A DNA stretch of 64,000 nucleotides from Eumeta japonica (lineage: Eukaryota; Arthropoda; Insecta; Lepidoptera; Psychidae). The stretch spans positions 1,178,001-1,242,000 of the forward strand of contig BGZK01000007.1 in the NCBI GenBank assembly GCA_005406025.1, given 5' to 3'. The stretch's first letter is position 1. Each line of letters opens with the position of its first letter. The notes under the pieces are model-generated. The model worked only from the letters and a program-made list of their open reading frames with translations. It did not search any database and was not told where the DNA came from. Positions 34,816 through 45,739 of the stretch are shown here, in pieces. The position numbers and the translations under genes are program-made.

Positions 34816-36455
34816 TCACTTCAAATCAAATCAGAAATATCTTTATTTGGTAGGTAATAGAATTACACTTGAAATATGTCATTTTTGTAGTCTTTTGGTA
34901 TAAACATTACCACTCATTCCAAATGCTGATTCACCTTGAGGACAATGGGCATGAGATTTAAGCTTTGCTTTTTTTTGGTCAAAGCTACGGGATAGATTAG
35001 TTAATAAAACTAGTACAACATTTGAAAATTACATGAAATAACGTGATAGCCGGACAGTTCAATCTCACGGTTTGTTTCGTTAATATATTCAGATAAGGCA
35101 TAATAGCCCTTACCACTTAACTTTTTTTATAAAAGTTTTATATTCGTGAAATGGCAAATTTTGAATTAGACTGGGGATTTCAATGTATAGTAACCCTTCT
35201 GGGAAATAAGCGTGAGTTTATATTTTATTATTATTATTATTGCATGTTTTTAATATTATTATTATATCATTGCATGCTGTGGTCTCCTGTAATTTAGAAA
35301 GCACATTGCAATAGACTTAAAACATGTTTTTTATAGCTTATAAGTGTATTTCTTGTTGGAGATTCTTAATAATAATAAATAAATACATAATTATATAACT
35401 GGAACCTTATTATAAAAGCCCACATGTTGCTCCTTAAATGATTTGTTAACTTTACAGAATCTGGTTTTATGAGCAGCAAGGTCATTTTTATATCTAGTGT
35501 TAATATTTTGGAACCATTTTTTGGAATGGTTTTTTATTTCTTTTAACATGTACTATGTTTTGTATATGCATAGTGACGGTACACTTAAAATATCATTTTC
35601 TTTAAATTTTTCTCTGTGATGTGCTGTCGGTCTCAAGTTATAAATGTCACGAATAGCCCGCTTCTGCAGCACAAATATTGAGTTTATATCGGTTGCATGA
35701 TCCCATAATAAAATTCCATAGATCGTGAGACTATGAAAGGCACCAATTCAAACTAATCTCGCGGTGCTTTCATTTGTAAGCCGCCAAATTCTTTCGACTG
35801 CATATGCCGCAGAACTGGGAAAAATTCACTGTAACTTAGTATCTAAAATGAGACCTAGAAATAATGTCGTATCCACAATATCCAGTGTCTCGTCCCTGAC
35901 TACTACGTTTGTGTCTACCAATTTAACTTTAATTAGACAACGAAAATTCGATGAGTTTTGTTTTCTTCTCGCTGAGCAAAAGATAATTAATAGTAAACCA
36001 CTCGACTACTTCTAAGATAGTACTATTAACTTCATCAGAATCTGATTGTTGTCTATTGACCTTAAAACATAAGAAAGTATCATAAACAAACAGTACAATC
36101 CCATAATCGTCCTTCACAAGGTAGATCATTAATATAAAATAGAAATAGAAATGGTCCAAGAAATGAACTCTGTGGCACACCCGTATTGACTGTAGATCTC
36201 GACGACCTCTCACCATTTATATAAACACTGAAATCTGCCACTTAAATATGCCTGCAGAAGTCCAAGTGAGCAACCCCTGATGCTGTACTGACGTAGTTTC
36301 ATCATCAATATATCATGATGAACGCAATCAAATGCCTTGGATAAATCACAGAAAACACCAATTGCGTCCCGTGACTTCTTCCAGACACAAAAAATCTACG
36401 AATAAACTCAGCACAGGCTTGAATTGCTTAGCGAACTTTTGTTAATCCAAAATGT
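34816..36455 (-). mobile_element. LINE copy 3, truncated and dead
   Basis: The longest reverse-strand copy of the family, 3' end at 34816 with a TGATT-type tail followed inward by AATAAAGATATTTCTG. On the minus strand: FCDLSKAFDC-like text across frames near 36330; a frame at 35929-36216 with LFVYDTFLCFKVNRQQ and WFTINYLLLSEKKTKL; and C-terminal words ADINS and NINTRYKNDLAAHKTR. The motif C box is FVYD (codons 36076-36087) instead of FADD, so the first catalytic aspartate is lost. The 5' truncation lies near 36455, where the FGLTKVR segment ends. There are several frameshifts. Confidence 0.9.
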
Positions 36456-36588
36456 TTAACGTTTATCAAATTATTGTTATAAAAATACCGCGATAATTGA
36501 TTTACTAGGTCAGGGGGTAATCTTGTGAAGTTTGGTAGCGATTGGATCAACATATGTATTTTTTGGTTTTTTTCTTATAGCATTATCA

Positions 36589-36655
36589 AGGAGCAAACGA
36601 ACATGCGAACTACCAGAGTGTAGGCGATCACCGCTGCCCATGAACCTTTGTCAAC
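36589..36655 (+). repeat. Dispersed repeat fragment, GAGCAAACGA type
   Basis: GGAGCAAACGAACATGCGAA, TAGGCGATCACCGCTGCCCATG: the start of a repeat that recurs at 56.6 kb in this window. I associate the type with Lepidoptera (GAGCAAACG ... TGATCACCGCCGCCCATGG). Only the first part is present here. Confidence 0.65.
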
Positions 36656-36729
36656 TTCGGAGGAGTCACTAGTTCGTTGTCAATCTCTAGGTTGATAGAT
36701 ACAGATTTGCAAAGGAATATCTGATTGAG

Positions 36730-36800
36730 GGATGTTGTGAGATGATGGATAGGGGACGGGCTGATGGACGGAGGTTGTGAGATGATGAAGAGGGAGTAGA
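36730..36800 (+). repeat. Small G-rich duplication
   Basis: GTTGTGAGATGATGGATAGG is followed about 45 bases on by GTTGTGAGATGATGAAGAGG, an imperfect two-copy tandem repeat with GGACGG words between. No function can be assigned. Confidence 0.6.
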
Positions 36801-37088
36801 CCAACGGAGTTTTGTCCATTGAGTGAAAATATCACTCACTGGACGAAATGCAACAATGGAAACTGTTATTTCGCGTCTGTATTATGTGAAAGTGTTATTG
36901 CACCGATCACGCCGGCCTATTTACGTACCACAGCGAAATCGACTATAGCGCGGTTCTATCACAATAAATGGCAATTTTGTGCCATATTTTTCCTAAAAAT
37001 TAAGAGATATTGTTTTGGGCGTAACAAGGCATTGCACCTATACATATCTGCTAAAACTTTGTCACATGACTTTAACAGTAACTAATAG

Positions 37089-37280
37089 CGGAATCGGAAT
37101 CGATAGCGAAACGGAAAGCATATTCGAGAACGAGACCAGGATCGGAATCGGAAACGGAAACGACACCGAAATTAAGAACGGGACTAGGGTCGAAAACAAT
37201 TCTGGGCACGAGATCAGAATTAAAAGTGTCACTGGGATCGGAATGGAAAACGAGAATGGCATTGACATTGACATCGACCA
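37089..37280 (+). repeat. Degenerate hexamer repeat (GGAATC/GAAAAC type)
   Basis: About 190 bp built from six-base words such as CGGAATCGGAATCG, ACGGAAACG and GAGAACGAG. Because six is a multiple of three, every frame stays open. The plus-strand frame 37015-37458 reads as alternating Ile-Gly and Glu-Asn pairs, and two minus frames are open too. This is the mark of a repeat, not of a protein. An expressed low-complexity protein is unlikely. Confidence 0.75.
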
Positions 37281-37737
37281 ATATAAAAAGAAAAATCTAT
37301 TATACGTCCATGGTGGCGGATTTGTAGGCTTTAACTATGCGGACAAGCTACTATCAAAAAAGTGCAGGACTACGTCTGCAGGCCAGCTAGAACTTTATAA
37401 GCAGCCGGTATTACGAAATTATCAGCCTTTAATTTATTTACATACTCATAAAATGTAATGATACACTGAACTGAATTCACAATTGCATATTTTAATGTTA
37501 ATTCCGTATTTATAGTAATATTTATCGATTTATGTATAATATTATTTAATAACAGAATATCTTAGAATTATTGTATCAATAGTATTTATTAAATGATATT
37601 TTATTATAAATTCAAAAATTTTGGATGTTTAAATGCGTAAATAATAAATGTTTTTTTTCCATCCAAAATGAACATTATGAACTTCGACTTAATATATTGT
37701 AGACTTAGTAGACATACACATATAAAGTATAAATATG

Positions 37738-38112
37738 TCGTCGACGCCTGCGCCACGAGTGCAAAGCGAGGTCAAACTGTCGTAAAGGAAAGACGTTTTT
37801 ATTACGATTTTTGACCGCAACGTGCGCTGAAGTCGATCCTGTACCGCATCAAAATTGTTTCACAACGAGAAGAAAATTCAATAGCAACATTATTTAGCCA
37901 TCGCACACGGAACGTGCAGCGACCGTACACACCCCGGTAATAACATTTCGACCGCAAATCAAGTGGAAATATCGGCCGATTACTGCGTATAATCCGGCGG
38001 CGGCGCCACCGGCGGCGCTGGCTCCTCAATTTCCTGAAACGAACGACATTTCCAACGCGGCCGCTGGCTGCGCGCTCGTTTTCTCTGCTAGTTTCCATCG
38101 TACAAGCGGTCG
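37738..38112. promoter_or_regulatory. CpG-rich block, candidate promoter or enhancer
   Basis: GC-rich stretch with GGCGGCGGCGCCACCGGCGG and CGCGGCCGCTGGCTGCGCG. A minus-strand ATG-started frame of 98 codons (37802-38098) covers it. Its translation is arginine-rich (QRRRWRRRR) as expected from CpG-rich DNA, and has no domain I recognise. A small first exon cannot be excluded, but I favour noncoding regulatory DNA. Confidence 0.3.
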
Positions 38113-38618
38113 ACCTAAATAGTGCCGTCGTTAGGCTATCGAGGAAGAGTTATCGATGTCTAGGTTTATTCCACATATTAGAAATTTTATTATATGTTAC
38201 ATATATGGACGATCGTCCGGCGAGTTGCTCGCGTTGGAATCAAAAACTAAATATGTGTTTACATTTAATTTAAAATGTCATCATTCCCCGCTCCACCGTT
38301 AGCCTCGATGCTGAACTTATCAGATTCAGGAAGTAATGAAAATTTAAGTGGACTCTATAATTATAAATATTTTGTGTATTTTACAGCGTTAACATACATA
38401 ACACTTTACGGTTGGCATTTGTCTCCAAAGCTAAAATCTATTTTTAAAAATGAATAACATCAAACATTCACTATAAAAACCCAATGAACGCATTAACGAG
38501 AAAAGTATTATGCCATGTGTGTATATATATAATTAGCAACATACCGTAGGACATTGAATGTATAATATCCCTCGCTTAATATATATAAAATTACTTTTAA
38601 AAGAGTTTTTGAAAGAAC
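38113..38618. other. AT-rich DNA, nothing recognised
   Basis: The 60-codon plus frame at 38275-38457 starts with ATG (SSFPAPPLASML) but has no family signature or supporting splice context. Confidence 0.35.
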
Positions 38619-38680
38619 GAATGTTTATTTAGCTAACTTGAATTAGCTCAAACTAATTTAAGTTAGTTAAATAAACATTC
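38619..38680. repeat. 62-bp near-perfect hairpin
   Basis: Arms of 28 bases, GAATGTTTATTTAGCTAAC onward (38619-38646) and its inverted partner ending AAATAAACATTC (38653-38680), agree at 26 of 28 positions around a 6-base loop (CTCAAA). Similar in scale to the hairpins at 5.7 and 20.8 kb. MITE remnant or repair-generated palindrome. Confidence 0.8.
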
Positions 38681-40239
38681 ATAAAACAAACCACAATTGA
38701 AACAAATTAATTAACATACAAAGATATTTCAATAGATAATACAGTACCTACTGTAAAATACAGGAATCTATTTTTTAGTTTTACTTTATGTACTGAAAAT
38801 TTTATACTATATTTTAACTTATTTAAGAGGTGGTGATGTACAGTTAAATGACGTACAAATCACTGGACGGTCATAGAGTTTTACTAGAAATACTGTGAAA
38901 TAAGCAGGCAAATGCAATATGGCTTTATAATGTAAAATACGATGTACACGTACAGTCTACGACAATAGCTTTTTACTATCAGGTTAACACATATCGTTTA
39001 CGTTATTGTTGCCGACCGAATGCATATACTAAACAAATAAAAAAAATTGTATGCCATCGATGAGTAAGTAAGAAATCTTATTGACCGATGTATCGACACT
39101 TTAGAACGAAACTATCGATATCTAAGAAACGCTAATCGTAAACCCTTCCTCCCTTCCTTCGTTTCGATGACCCTTTAGCTGAGAAAGACGGCGTCCGCTC
39201 AAACTGTAGTGGAAATGGGTAAACTAGCCGGTAATTCGACAACGCGGAGACAAATTGAACTTATAATCGTGGCATACATAATGCCAAATATTGTAGATAT
39301 GAACCTTAATGAGGATTGAGTATTTTATTGGTTAACTGTTTACAAATGTTTATTTGACTTACAGTATATTCTCATATATCCACATATATGTCCATACCTT
39401 TTAGTTTACTCAAATTTATATATCCGAATGTGACGCAATAATTACATTGTACTCGTCTGACCTTATTTTGGAAGTGAGTCTGTTAGGATCAAAAACCTTT
39501 TATATGTTTGTATCTATCTTAAGTTATAAAGCCATGACAGTTATACGACCTGTGCATAAAAATTATTATACACATTTTATTTTATCATATATACTCAAAT
39601 ATATTTTTTTTATCTTGAACTATTTTTCGTGATATCACTTATTATCCATTTCAACAGAAACTTACATACAGGCGAATATAATTTGTCTCAATTTATTACA
39701 GACAGATTTTAAATTAAAAAACAAATGTAACCAAAGGTTAAGTGGACAAAATTTTGTCCATCTTTTAACACATAATAGTCTCACGACATCAATGATAGGT
39801 TAAGATTAGTTAGCGAGCACATATTAATTATAATTAGTTATAATTAAGCTGTTGTCTTTGTAATGACACTATATAAACGTTGGTAGTCAAACCCGCCTCC
39901 CTGTTGGAGGTTTATGAGTACCTGTTGCACACTAGGGCAGGTCCGTCGAACACGTGTCAACAATATTTACATACAACACTGATTTAGAGCCACCTTAGCT
40001 TCCAGCCCAAGTTACTTATGCGTATCGTGAGTCGTTCTTTCTATTTTTATTTGCAAAATGCTCAAAAAAAATGCAAGTATACAATAAGAACTATATACGA
40101 AAGCGAAATGAAATGCTTCATAACTAACTAGTTTTTTTATTAGTGATGAAGTATTTAGTTTATAACATTCTACCAATATTTTATGGTACAAAACAACTAC
40201 TTTAATATATAATTCACCGGTATCGATATAAGCTCACAA
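38681..40239. other. AT-rich DNA, no gene recognised
   Basis: A short hairpin CCTCCCTGTTGGAGG lies at about 39896, close to a TATATAAA word (about 39871). That pairing could suggest the remnant of a transposon promoter, but nothing confirms it. Otherwise plain AT-rich DNA. Confidence 0.35.
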
Positions 40240-40812
40240 CTTTTTTTTCTTCTTTCTGCCTTTAGTCCCAACTTTATTTGGAGGCGCGCCTTCTTGTGCG
40301 TTTGCGCCAGGTCATTCTGTCCTGAATTGTCAACAATGAGATATTCTGAGATTTTAAGTCCTTTTCGACCGTGTACCACCAAGTGGCAGATGGTCTACCT
40401 CTTGATCGCTGAGTTTTATTAATATTAAGCATTATTTTTACGGAGTAGCTATCGTCTCGTCTCATGAAGTATCCGTACCATCTTAGTCGCCCCTTCTTGA
40501 TCTTCTCGGCTATCGGTGATACTTTGGGGGATCCTCTGACATATCCTTTCCATACTTTGTCCAAACGCGTCACTCCTGCCTAACGAAGCATTTTCATCTC
40601 TATTGTCTGGAGCTTTTGTTCGTGCTTCTTCAAAGTTGCCCAGCATTCGAAGCTATATGTCAAAGGTAGGTCTAACGGCCGTCTTATATACTTTGCCTTT
40701 AGTTTTTATTAGCATTATCACACAGAACGCCGGATAGCGTTTTCCATTTAAGTCAAGCCGAGTTAACTCGATGGTCCACATCTTCATCAATTTTTGAGTC
40801 ATTTGTCAGCTT
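40240..40812 (-). mobile_element. RTE-type LINE, C-terminal fragment
   Basis: On the minus strand the text reads, across two frames, KIDEDVDHRVNSA and WKTLSGVLCDN (about 40700-40810), then KCFVRQE-type text, and a clean frame at 40274-40573 with TRLDKVWKGYVRGS, IAEKIKKGRLRWYGYFMRR, RSRGRPSATW and WRKRTRRR. This is the known C-terminal end of RTE-class reverse transcriptases (often annotated as endonuclease-reverse transcriptase or craniofacial-development-like). The polymerase core is absent, so the copy is 5'-truncated and inactive. It is unrelated to the Jockey/CR1-like family at 17-36 kb. Confidence 0.88.
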
Positions 40813-42698
40813 ACATCATACATAAGCTTAAAACATACATTTTTTTTTATTTTCGATAAAAATTTAGAACTAAAAAACACATGAACATGAAAAAAAGGTA
40901 TGTGTGCGATTCACACACGATAGAAGTGAAACTTCAGTAAATCGACAAAAGAATATATATAACAAGGGTAGGATAATTACAAAGTTTATTTGTTTAAAAA
41001 TGAAAGTATTTTGATTAATTTTAAAAGATATTTTATTTAACATATGTTATTTATTTTTAATTTTATTTTCAATTTTTTTGCGTTGATATTGACGACACAT
41101 TTCGGCATTAGTTTTCGGCATCTTATAAAATTTATTATTTAGCATAACAAGATATAAAAATACTCACAAATGCTGTTAAATAATAACACACCACGCTGAC
41201 TTCTTACTAAAAAGCTGTAATACGTAGCCGCATAGAGTGTACAGTAGTATTAGCTCACTTACTTTTCACTTATACTAACACACGTTAAATGCTCAAATAC
41301 AAGTAAGTATTAAACAGTGTGCAATATACATACACACCGATATTTGCTCTCTCGCTCTGTCCTACACATTTTTGTATTTGTGTCTCTTACCTGTCGTTTT
41401 TTCCGTTGCATCCGGTTTGAAATCACAATGATTCTATAGGAGTTTCACTTCAAAAACAATAATGTTTAATTGATTATAAAAAAAATGTTTAACTGAAGTT
41501 AATTTTAACAAGAGTCATAAAGTATTATTATAAATTTCGAGACATTTTGAAATTTATTTGTACTTTACGTTTTACTTTAATCACATTTTTTTATTTTTTA
41601 AGGCTCTATATCTCCAAAGAAAAAAAAACTCTTATAAGACCACTTTATTGTCCATCCCTCCGTCTATCAAAATCCTTTTTCTCAGAGACATGTACCAAGT
41701 AGAAATTAATACTAAACATTGAGGCCTGACGTCTCTTGGAACTGTAAAAAATTCTTGATTCAAAATGAACGTAATCAAAAAATACTTCCAAAGTACAATA
41801 ATTATGTCTTATATTCACAAGTAAAACAAAACTTATAGGGCATTTCTCATTGACCTAGAACCATGGAATTGAACAAAATAATTAAATATCAAGACTAATA
41901 ATTCTTATTATGAAGTTGCGTTATCTGTAGGCAAAAACTCATTTCGTTATACTTTACATTGGTTATGAGAGATAAAATTGACTTCTTCATTACCATATTA
42001 AATGACAAGACTTTACGAAAGACTGTTTATATCTAGGATTGCCAGGAAATAATTTAGCGCACGATGGCTGGTATCCTCCGATAAGTCTACTCGTCCTTAA
42101 GTCCTTCTTCTTATCATCCACCGATCTGCTTCAACAGAATTCTCCATTAAATTTCAATTACCTGTTTATCTTCACATCTGCCTTTGTTAGCGTTTCTTCC
42201 TTGCGGTAGGGCCCGCGCGGCGCCGGCGTGTCCTCAGACGCGACGCCGCGGCTTAAGCGACAAAACTTTGCTCTGCTTATACTAGAAATAAGCTACAAGG
42301 TGAAGACACTTTGAGTTACTTCCTGAATATATTTAGTTCACGTTGAAACGGTATTCGGTTTTTACAATGAAACTTCTTTATCGGCGTAGTAAAGAAAATT
42401 AGTACGATTATTAAAAAATAAGCGTCACGTTTTATTGCAACGTGATCCTGTAACGTTATGTACGTTTTATTTTCACGGCTGTTCCTTTTTAAATAGAATG
42501 AATTAAAACATTGCACATCGAAGACTGATGACAATACAAAAATATGATGTGATTAGACTGATCTGATGATGAAACTGGAAGTTTAGCATTGGAATTCCAT
42601 AATGAAACAACGTATCCCAGCCATATTTGGACTTGTTAGAATTGTCTTGAGGTGCACTTTGACCATGAACGATTTTCAGAGTTTGATGATGAACCCAA
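40813..42698. other. AT-rich DNA with decayed repeat ends
   Basis: At about 41600-41700, GGCTCTATATCTCC, ACTCTTATAAGACCACTTTA, TTGTCCATCCCTCCGTCTATC and CCTTTTTCTCAGAGA match the order of the other end of the GGGTTCCGTA dispersed repeat. A GC-rich spot lies at 42200-42250 (GGCCCGCGCGGCGCCGGCG). No gene recognised. Confidence 0.4.
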
Positions 42699-42796
42699 AA
42701 AAAGGTAGGCACTGATACTCGATTATTATGGAGTACTAGTGCCTACCTTTTTGTGCCTACCTAGACTAACCTACGTTCTTCTATTGAAGAACGTAG
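42699..42796. repeat. Two adjacent hairpins with GTAGGCAC words
   Basis: First stem: AAAAAGGTAGGCACT (42699-42713) pairs perfectly with AGTGCCTACCTTTTT (42738-42752). Second stem: CTACGTTCTTC (42771-42781) pairs perfectly with GAAGAACGTAG (42786-42796) around four bases. TAACCTAC/CCTAACC words flank the second, and GTGCCTACC is repeated between them. They may be nested ends of one small inverted-repeat element. Confidence 0.75.
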
Positions 42797-44044
42797 CCTA
42801 ACCTACCTTTAGCCAAAAAAAATTAAAATGATATGTCGTAAAAAAAATTTCGTTTTGTACGTGTATATACGCATACAAGCACGGTTTTTTTTTCGCTAAT
42901 CATTGTATTGTCAAAGAAAATGTATACTTCTACAAAAATTGTGTTAAAGAATATTTTACATCTCGATAAAATATGAATGATAAAATGAGAATGCATTCGT
43001 AATTTTAATTTTTTAAACTATAAATTTATTGTACTAAGAGCCTCTTCCACCATCTAATTTTAAAAGGACATTTAACAAAGTGTCACATTTAAAATAAAAT
43101 TTACGTTCCGTGTCTTACTGTCAACTGGTTTTAGCCCGAACAACCGTTAAAAGGAGGACGTGAAATGCAAATTTTATACTAAAAATGACGTTTTCCGACG
43201 AACATTGATTGTTTTCGAGTATTAATATTGTTTTATGGTGCTATATGCTAAAAAACCTTTTCATTGCTCAATAAATATTACTTAGTCTTTTTTTAAGATG
43301 TAGACTGATCATTTTAAGAAAGTTATTTGAATGTTTTAACATTTCAATATTACCTTTTGCTTATATTTCATTTAATTAATATTATTGATGACCTCATCCA
43401 TAGCAGAAAAAAGATATAATTTCTTTTCTGTTAAAAATAAGAAACTATCATCCAAACAAAACGCAAACTCTGTCAACGTCTTTTAACTGACAAACGCGTA
43501 ATTTATATTAATTGTACCTACATGAAAGACAAGCGTAGGCTATTAGGTCTCTCATCGAAGATAAAATTAATTTGTTATAATTCTTGAAAAATATTAGGAT
43601 ATGTTAAATAATTCTACTGCGTTAAAACATTTTCCAGTTCTAGAACTTTTCACGATTTATGAGCCATCTCAATTGGACGAGAACAGAAATTGTTTCTCAA
43701 AACTTCAAGTCTGATACCCATGCGAGAAATAGAGCAACGCCTCAAATGCAAAATACTGAACTTTGAACACTAAAATTGCATAGCTATCTTGATTTAAATT
43801 CAAATTCGTAGAATCTTCAATTCGCTTGAAGTAAGGTCTTAAAGCAAATTGAATTTTCGTAATAAAAGCTATTAGCAGAAAAAGAACTCTCTAAAAGTAG
43901 TAAAAGACAGCTCCGATAAGTTAGTTTCGCCGGGCTACGTTAGCGCGTGCACTCAACTTTAAGCTGTCTCTCGCAGGGCTGACTCCTTCTATAAAAAATA
44001 TAGTATTTTTTTCAAAAGAATACGGTAAAAAATGGGGCTTCTAT
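42797..44044. other. AT-rich DNA, nothing recognised
   Basis: No gene or RNA signature. A CpG-containing patch near 43925-43985 precedes the dispersed repeat. Confidence 0.4.
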
Positions 44045-44750
44045 ATTATTCCGTTCCTTTTTAGAGTTTCGAGCCAAAATGGCAAAAACGGAAGCCTTAT
44101 AGTTTTGTAATGTCTGTCTGTCGATCCGTAAGTCACAGGTATTTTACTCAAAAACCACTAGATATATATAAATGAAATTCAGAGTACAGGTGTCTTGTAT
44201 AAGCTGCTACTTAGTTTGGTAGTTAAATAATAAAAATAATTATTTTTAGATGGGGACCACTTTATACATGTGACAGAAGCTAAAAATTTTTTCAGCACAC
44301 ATCGTGTGGCACATATTTCAACAGTTCTTTTAAAAACAATTCAAGGTTCGTAAGCAATGTTTTTTAATTAAGTATATATTTTTGGAAAGTATCGCTTCGA
44401 AAGTATCATAAATTGTGTCCCCCCTTTTATATTTTAAACCGTATATCTAAAATATATAAAAAAAAAATCATTTAAAAGCAACGCTTAATAAATACTTTCA
44501 ATGAAAATTATTTTAAACGTGATCGGATGTACTGTTTTTGAATTATTGCCGAAAAACTGCGCTTCTCACCAAAAGGACGTAACTGCCACGTAGATACTCT
44601 CTTTTGCTGTCGACATACATATTTTTTTCTCTAGTTATAGGCGATTAAAGCGTGTATACATATTATGTGCGGGAATCAGAAAAAAAGTGTAACAACGTAA
44701 TTTTTTGGTTTGTAATTCATTTTTTTTGCACGGTTGGCCGGTTTTTTAAA
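44045..44750 (+). repeat. Dispersed repeat copy, TTCCGTTCC to GGCCGGTTTTT
   Basis: Opens TTCCGTTCCTTTTTAGAG with ACGGAAGCCTTATAG, then TGTCTGTCTGTCGATCC and CTCAAAAACCACTAGATAT. It closes with TTGCACGGTTGGCCGG. Internal words GCCGAAAAACTGCG, TAGTTATAGGCGAT and AGTGTAACAACGTAA are the inverted counterparts of 11.3-11.5 kb. I read it as a nearly full copy of the dispersed family whose other copies in this window are fragments. No transposase or RT frame is present, so it is non-autonomous or decayed. Confidence 0.65.
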
Positions 44751-45236
44751 GGTCAGGAAAACAATATTATTTACTAATTATTTTTATGGCAAATATTGTT
44801 GTGCTTAATATTTTTTTATCACATCAAATTTAATCGGTCATGGTTGTTGATTATAAAACGTACGGTGTCTACAAAACATGAAATTATTTTCGTTTACTTT
44901 AATGATTTCACAAAAAATATTATTGTTGGAAAACTTACTTGCTTCAGACAAGATCTGTTAGTATACTGTTGTAAATTGAGTTATTGAGATCGAGAAAACG
45001 TTCCTAGTTGGATAGCTTTTGAATATTTTATTTTCATTTCAGTGTGCAACAAATGGCATCAGTGGGATGAATCTATTGAGATGGAGTGAATATTTTGACC
45101 TGGATACTTGTTAAACACTTGGATACTTCTATTTAAGAAGTATAATACAAGCATCGTCTTAATTTTGTTTAGATTCAGTGTTAACTTTGATTATGCAGTA
45201 TTTTTATGCTAATATGATATCACTAAATTATTACCA
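44751..45236 (+). repeat. Repeat-derived segment with homologue at 49.5 kb
   Basis: The frame at 44796-44987 reads YFNDFTKNIIVGKLTCF, and the minus strand at 49495-49716 reads FFNDFFQDIRSVKFTCF. The underlying DNA also aligns (ACTTTAATGATTT, AAAACTTACTTGCTTCA). The frame here begins at TTG. Downstream the text TTTCAGTGTGCAAC and GGGATGAATCTATTGAG could be further repeat. It may be coding DNA of an old element or simply a conserved stretch of repeat DNA. Confidence 0.45.
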
Positions 45237-45310
45237 TCAGCTCAGCGGGAAAAACGCTTGTTTCGGACGAGAAAAGTTCCGGCCTTGATTCCCCGTCGGG
45301 CAATTTTTTA
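45237..45310 (+). mobile_element. tRNA-like SINE head
   Basis: CAGCTCAGCGGGAAAAACGC resembles a Pol III A box, and about 35 bases later GGCCTTGATTCCCCGTCGGG resembles a decayed B box followed by the TCGGGCAA text seen at the end of many lepidopteran SINE heads. Downstream is T/A-rich. No complete tRNA cloverleaf can be drawn (anticodon stem is missing), so a functional tRNA is unlikely. Confidence 0.5.
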
Positions 45311-45739
45311 TTTATTACTTTTAACGTTTTTAATTTTTATTTTATTTAATTAATTATTTTTATATTATTTATATATTTATAATATTATTAATTATTTATT
45401 TTAACGTTTATTACTTAATTTTCCGCCTGAGTCTACGTATCAAGTTGTGTCCCTCTCATGCATTTAATATATTTGTAAGTATATAACATATGTTATGTCT
45501 CCATTTTAGATATAATAATACGATAAAAGATAGCACCGACAGACAGACAGAAAATGTTTTATGTATTAAAATTTTTGATGGAAAAATTGCAGTTCTCGGA
45601 TTTCTCTAAAGAAATACTCTTAAAATTGAAAACTGAGGTATGCATTTTATTATCCCTTCTGAATCACATTACATGTTTAAATTAAAAAATCAAAGTAATA
45701 ATTTGTACCATAACCGTTAAAAATTATTGCGACACGAAC
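45311..45739. other. AT-rich DNA, nothing recognised
   Basis: Very AT-rich; a short ACCGACAGACAGACAG run near 45537 is a simple repeat from a decayed dispersed element. Confidence 0.4.

Noticed and set aside
35764..36015. Plus frame of 83 codons
   Set aside because: Antisense to LINE copy 3.
37062..37458. Plus frame of 147 codons and two minus frames
   Set aside because: All arise from the hexamer repeat, which keeps every frame open; no ordinary protein sequence outside it.
40449..40646. Minus frame of 65 codons beside the RTE frame
   Set aside because: It overlaps the RTE C-terminal frame in another phase and is explained by the same element.
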